Source: Ceratotherium simum simum
Lineage: Eukaryota; Chordata; Mammalia; Perissodactyla; Rhinocerotidae
Assembly: GCF_000283155.1 (NCBI RefSeq)
Contig: NW_004454207.1
Span: 15,952,783-16,016,782 of the forward strand
DNA length: 64,000 bases
Reading direction: 5' to 3'
Both the position numbers and the translations under genes were made by a program. Shown here in pieces: positions 58,378 through 64,000 of the stretch. Every line of letters begins with the position of its first letter. Position 1 is the stretch's first letter. The notes beneath the pieces were generated by a model, which saw only the letters and a program-made list of their open reading frames with translations, had not been told where the DNA came from and ran no database searches.

Positions 58378-61070
58378 AGCTTAGACAAAATAGAGAAAGA
58401 CTTAAACAAAAGGGCTGGTTTCTTTCACTTTGTTTTGTTTATGAATTTAATTACATTTTCAGTTATGTGAAAAACATCTATCTGCAGTAAGACTGTATAT
58501 ATTCCCTCATTTCTTTAACTAGGAAGAGTGCTAAAACTGAAGAAAGTTCACTCACATTGAGAGAATGTAGGAAATAACACATACTTCAGAATGAAATAAC
58601 AAGTAGAAAGATTTTCTGTGCCTCAGAAATCTTGCTGTGCTTTCAAGATCAAATAAATTTCTAATACAGTTTAAATATTTTTGTTAAGGAGGAATGGGAA
58701 ATCGAATAGTTTGCTTGTGTTGATCAACAAGAGGGAGAATCATAAACCTTGGGGAAGATAGGCTTGGGAAATTTTCTACAGGCAGACATTTGATTCTAAG
58801 TTGGGCGGGTTGATGCATGATGCCCTGGTCAGATGGTATTAATATATCTGTTTTCAAAATAGCCTTCTCAGCTCTTATATTTCACTTGATTCTCTCAAAA
58901 CTTAACTTGTTTGAGACACTATGAGAGCAAGGTCAGAATTTAGATCACTATCTTATTTAATACATAATGTTTTCTCATGATGATAAAGAAAAAACATCTT
59001 TTTGAGCTTAATGCCTTCAATAGTCAAAATTATTGGTTGAGCACCTACTACAGGAAAAGAACATTATTAATTAATTATAATTTCTTTCTTACTACTCTTT
59101 CCTATTCTAAATTTGCCTTTGATCCAGGACTTTTTGCTTTTTAAAGATTATGACTTTCAGTAAGTGCCTACTTAGCCACTTCCTAGGTTTTGGCAAATGA
59201 TTCTGTCAACACTAATATTTCTTAGGTATAAACCAGATTCCTATGTGCTGTGATATCAGAAAACAATGAAAGGGAGTGAAGTCAGTGGTCCTGAAAAGGA
59301 ACTAAAGAGAAGCAATGAAAAGGACCACAGTAATTCACAATTATAAAGAGTGTCAAATAATCTTCCTGACAAATTCCATAGAAGTAGACTCCTTAGTTAG
59401 AAGAATTTCATTTTTTCAGGGGAAAAAAGTGCTGCATGTGTTTTGAGACCATAAAGCCTTGGCATTTATTGTGAGAGACTTCTGAAAACTTTCACATGAA
59501 GGCATAGAGGTTATCCAAAAGTCTTTTATTGACCTTAAGATTTACTCATGATACATATTTTTATTTGTTTAAAAAAGTTAAGCACCTTTCTCTGCTAAAG
59601 CAAATACTGAACAACTCATATCTGTTCTGATTTTATTTTTCCATCTAAACTTAGTAAGTCAGTAACATTTTTAACTTTTGTGTTATGATTTCAATATTTA
59701 GAGTTTTTATTACATCGTGGCATTTCTTGAATGGTGATCAGATAATATTTTTATAATGATGTTTTCTGGGGATTTTGACTGCTTTTGCAGTTAGCAATCA
59801 AATATCTATTTTTGTTTGCATTGATGAACACTATAGTGTGATTTGGCTTGACATAATGGATAGTTTTTCTGTATTTGATAGCTTTTCCTATCCTTTTCTT
59901 ACAATTGCAAATTTTAGATTATTCCTTACTTACCTTGTCCTCCGTTCTAACATAACACCAACTCAAGTAAAAAAGCATACTGTGTTCCAAAGTCAAAGTG
60001 TCAGATAGTTCTCCAGGATGACTCGATGATCCCTATTCCTAAATATTTGCATTTGTTTCAGGACTCAGGAAAATTGCCACAAATAATGGCTGTAATTATT
60101 ACAGTACATTTGTTCCCTAAATCGACTTTAGGGAGAAAATGTTATGCTGTTATTTTTAGCGATGATATAAAACTAGGCTGTTGAATTGAGGGATCGCTTC
60201 CGAACTGACCTGGAAAGGAGACACAGCTACCGCTGCTTCAATTACATTAATATGGAATACCTGACTATTTTAAGACCTATTTAGTCTTCTATTTTTTGGC
60301 CAGGAATCATAAAGTTGCCACCCCTTCAGCAGTTTAAATGCACAGATAAAGAAGGAAATATGATTTATTCATCTATTTCCTATTTTTATTCTTATTCTTA
60401 TTATTTTAACATAATCCATTTTTAATTGTTTATTAATGTTGAAATTTTATTTGGACTTTTGCAGGTGTAAAGATAAATAAATTCCAGATTTAAGTCATGA
60501 AATTAAGGTATGGTTCTTTTATAGATTATTTTGTAGTGATAAAATCAAACCCTTCTAAATCAACTGAAATTTTATATGTCCTTCAATAGATTCCCAAACT
60601 GATACCTTTATTGTCTGTGTCAACCCAGGAAGAGTCAGCCAAGCAAAAAGGGTAGTAATAATTGGATTTTTAAATTGACTTTAGTATTTTTCTTGATTAA
60701 AATCTTAAATTCCTATTTCCCAATACAATAGTGTATCTAAGTTAAGACAAAATAATATGGATGGTGTTTGCATATAAACCAACCTTAAAGTCTTCTTTCA
60801 ATTTTGCTTTTGTCACCCTTCAATTGTTATTTCTGTTTGGGGATAGTTTTTTGTTTGTCTGGCTGATTGCTTCCCCCCCCCTCCAAATTATTTATGAGAC
60901 TGAATTATCTAGCTTAGTGGCTGTAAATCATTTTTGAAAGTAGAGAATATATTCAGAAACATAATAGTAGTCTAAGTAAAAAAATACATGGTAAGAGGAG
61001 AATAACACTAAAAGGGAAGAGGAATAGTGATTTATATGGTTATACTATTAAATAACAACAGCAACAACAA
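58378..61070. other. Long low-repeat stretch
   Basis: I recognise no gene and no transposon across about 2.7 kb. ORF 59775-60008 lacks a known domain. Confidence 0.4.
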
Positions 61071-61078
61071 CAATAATA

Positions 61079-61235
61079 ATAAATAGTATTACTAGGTACC
61101 ATTTAAATAGTATTTATCATGAGCTCTGTACTGTTCTAAGTGCTTCATGTACACTAACTCATGTAATCCTTACAACAGTGGGAAAAATCAAGACAAGAAG
61201 AGGTTAAGTAATTTGATAAAGGTCACAATGGAAAG
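61079..61235 (-). mobile_element. MIR SINE
   Basis: 'ctgttctaagtgcttcatgt', 'aactcatgtaatccttacaa' and 'aagaggttaagtaatttgat' are the MIR sequence in reverse. Confidence 0.75.
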
Positions 61236-61740
61236 GTCAGAAAGGAAAAATGGAAAAGTCAACATTAAGCCAGAAGGTTTAAAAAAATAAATTTCAACAA
61301 CGTTGTTAAGTGTAGCTACTGAGGAACGCAGGAGTGAAAATTATAAAAATATTAAGAGATATCAGGAAAAAAGCTTCTCTAATTTTCAGGGACCTGAATG
61401 AAAAAGAATGATAATACCATGAGTTGCTTGCTAGAAGTAAATCAAATTAGCCTGTCAATGGATCTTGTATTGAAAGACCTGACTTTTGAGGCTCAGGTCT
61501 GATCCCATGTTGGCTAGTTTCATTGGGCAAGCCATGTTAAGTCTAGGCCTGGATATCTTTCACTGTAACAGAAGGGATTTGATGAATTTCTAAAGACCCT
61601 TCCCCCAAGATCAAATGGATGATATTTATTTAATACTATTTACCAGTCATGGATTTTTTGGCTGAAAGCAGTTTTAAAAAGTGGGGCCACCTAATAAGCA
61701 TAATGCTTTGGAAAGATATTGAAGAATTCGTAGTCTTGAA
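61236..61740. other. No feature recognised
   Basis: AT-rich, no gene signal. Confidence 0.45.
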
Positions 61741-62110
61741 GGGAAAGGCAAAGAGCCAGGTGCAGTCCGGACTGGCGCCTGGCGGCTTTAGAAAACCTTG
61801 ATAATGTTTGTGTGGCAGTTCCACCATCCTTCATCACTAGAGCCGATGAATCGAAAGGTTTCTTAAAACCTTGGATCACACGCCTTCTACGTGTAGGACA
61901 GAGTCAAGTTGGCCAAAGTTTTGTCCTGCGTCCAGACATCGACAACACCAAAGCGGTGAGAGAAAAAATATGTTGGCAGGAGCCTTACATAGAAGAAAGG
62001 CAGGTTCACCCAATGGAAGAGAGACAATCCTCTTCTGTCTGCTATGGTTTAGTAACTGTGGTTGCTATGGGACTCCTGCAATACATTTTCCAAAATGTGA
62101 GGCTTTAATA
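61741..62110 (+). other. CpG-bearing block with CCAAT and X-box-like sites
   Basis: Richer in CpG and GC than its surroundings ('gtccggactggcgcctggcg', 'gtcctgcgtccagacatcga'). A CCAAT box lies at 62010-62014 and an RFX half-site-like 'gttgctatgg' at 62061-62070. A 98-codon frame (61812-62108) has no known domain. Could be an old transposon, a decayed retrocopy or a regulatory element; the data do not decide. Confidence 0.3.
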
Positions 62111-63844
62111 TATGACTGTTTTCTTTTGATGTAATTAATATCTAAATTGGGGCAAATATATTAATAATGAAAAAATAAGCTGTTAGAAATGTTCTACATT
62201 TCTTACCGCTACAGATTTATATAGAAAGATTGTAAAACAGACAAGCGGTATCTCTTAAAAAACTTCCCCTTCAATTTTTAAGTCCAAGTATATAATTATC
62301 GATGCAGACTCATAAGAATTTTTTTAATCTTATAACTGACAGGCTGAACATAATTACTGATTTCTTCCTAGAATTTCTATCTTTGATAAACATATAAGAG
62401 CTTTTTGTCTCAATAGATACCCAATTGAAAAATCATGAAAAGAAAATATATTTTTCAAAAAATGAGGATAATATCTGAGTGGAAAAATGGCAAGCTTTAA
62501 TTGAGAATTTTTATATTATTACAAATTAAGTGAATGATTAAAAATGCCAAGGAACAGAAGATTGTTTCACATGGCTCTCTGTTCGATGTGGATTGCCAAT
62601 GTGGGAGAAAATCCTTGTAAATCTTAGCATTGCTCCCACACAACCACCTACACAGATGATCGCTTGACTTTCACGCTAACAATAGATGTGTTAGTAGAGC
62701 TCTCACCATCTGCAAAATGAAGTGCATTTAAAAAAAAGTAACTGCAGCAGACAGTAGTAATTGCTTATATATTGTGATTAGCATTTATATTTACATTTAA
62801 AAGGTAAGAATTTACGCAGTGATGACTCCCGGTTTAAATAAGGTCAGTCCCTGGGATAGCTCTCAGGTTAAATAAGGTCAGTCCTAGATATCAGATAAAC
62901 TTATGTTAGAAAACTTGATTTTGAATTTCTTTCTACTTAAAATTTATCTGTATCCAAAAATGCAGAATAAAATGTAAATTAAGTGATTTCTGATATACGC
63001 AGAATGTTCTTCTCTTCCAGAGATAATACTCAGAATTATGTACATTAGTTGTAAACCTCTCTACAAAGTCTAATTGTCACAACTGTCCTAATGTTTTTAT
63101 AGAATTCCTTCAAAGGCACATTTATTTGGGTTTTCCTGCTCTTAAATCTATTTTATTATCAGTGCAGAATGAGTATTGTGGAAAAGAAGCTTTATATCAT
63201 TGGAAAATACAGTCTTTGGCTCCTTTTACCTTATTGATTTTTTGTCAGGGATGGAAGGGTCCATGATTCCACTACTGGGACTCAGTGGAGGATTCTAAGG
63301 CAGAGTGTTAGAAAATGAGTTATCTGGATTCTTCATAGGGAGTAAAGCGACTTAAGGGCTCATGTGTAGACCCTGCTCATACTTAGAAGGTGACAGAGAG
63401 GAGAGCAGGCACGTGACTGATGGAAGGCAGGATGAGACCCATTTTTCTCAACCCGATACAAACAGGTGCAATACCACTCTGTACTGGCAAAGTTCCCGTG
63501 TCTTTCCAACCCACGTGTTTCTAACATTTGGCCTGAATAATCTTGCCCTTTCATACAGATGATGGAGGCAATCTACACGAGCTATGAGAGCTGCTGTGAC
63601 TCTAAAATATCATCCTAAATGGCATTGCCTAAAATTCTGTGATGAAACATTCATTTTTTTATTATAAACGGCCTTTTCCAAGACTACTTTAATGCAGATT
63701 ATTTTAGAAAGAGTAGTACATTAAGGCAATAATAACTTAGTATAATTTAGTTTTGTCTAATTTATTTTCCCTCTTAAATAAATTATAGTTCTAGAAATTT
63801 AATATTAGAAGGAAATTTAGGATTAGAAAGAAAATAAAAAATCA
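62111..63844. other. Low-repeat stretch, no gene confirmed
   Basis: Contains a short diverged duplication ('ggtttaaataaggtcagtcc' at 62831 and a near-copy at 62866). A weak exon-like stretch is at 63541-63618. No transposon recognised. Confidence 0.4.
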
Positions 63845-63985
63845 TCTAATCCCAGCACTTCATTTACAGATGATAAAATTGAGGCTCAGTAAAGGCTCAC
63901 ACACCTAGTTAAGCACAAATCCAGAACTAATCCCTAAGACTCCTGACTCTGGTCCAGTGCTTTGTCCATTATGCTCTCATAAAGC
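63845..63985 (-). mobile_element. MIR SINE fragment
   Basis: 'tttacagatgataaaattga', 'ggctcagtaaaggctcacac' and 'tttgtccattatgctctc' follow the MIR core in reverse. Confidence 0.7.
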
Positions 63986-64000
63986 ATTAAGAGAACAGTG

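Overview
This window is nuclear DNA from an odd-toed ungulate, most likely an equid. The key evidence is eleven copies of the tRNA-derived ERE SINE (equine repetitive element) family. Each has a GC-rich head, the tail phrase 'agctcagggctgatcttcctc' cut variously, an A-rich end and, in most cases, a clear target-site duplication (TSD). Old mammalian repeats (L1, MaLR LTRs, MIR, L2, MER5-like, Tigger-like) fill much of the rest. I see no intact protein-coding gene, tRNA, rRNA or gene promoter that I can support. The only recognisable protein homology is decayed L1 ORF2. The ORFs in the window are chance frames or lie in repeats.

Layout. Positions 1-11451 are a GC-rich, degenerate higher-order tandem repeat. 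Two independent anchor phrases recur about every 1.5 kb, and the distance from one anchor to the other stays at 314-326 bp in six successive units. Each unit looks built from diverged subunits of about 40-45 bp. A MaLR LTR and an ERE are inserted in it, and it runs off the left edge. It ends abruptly at a 437-bp solo LTR (11452-11888), after which the DNA is AT-rich to the right end.

Positions 12-32 kb hold a worn plus-strand L1 (14.1-15.2 kb), three minus-strand L1 3' fragments (17.3-18.4, 21.1-22.3 and 22.8-24.7 kb), several EREs and MIRs, and a Tigger-like MITE (32.0 kb). Positions 32-48 kb hold an L1 3' fragment, two copies of an unnamed repeat (33.2 and 34.6 kb), a nested stack of L1, ERE and MaLR (40.0-41.6 kb), a second copy of the 11.4-kb solo LTR (44.5 kb), and an MLT1-type LTR (45.6 kb). 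Positions 48.5-51.7 kb are a 3-kb minus-strand L1 carrying an ERE and an internal 53/56-bp duplication. Positions 52-64 kb hold a second Tigger-like MITE (53.5 kb), a long old repeat split by about 630 bp of other DNA, two EREs, several MIRs, and long low-repeat stretches that may contain conserved non-coding sequence.

The most unusual object is the 1.5-kb higher-order array. I cannot match it to a known satellite from memory. Its phased layout, possible G-quadruplex tracts and sharp right edge are the main things to follow up.
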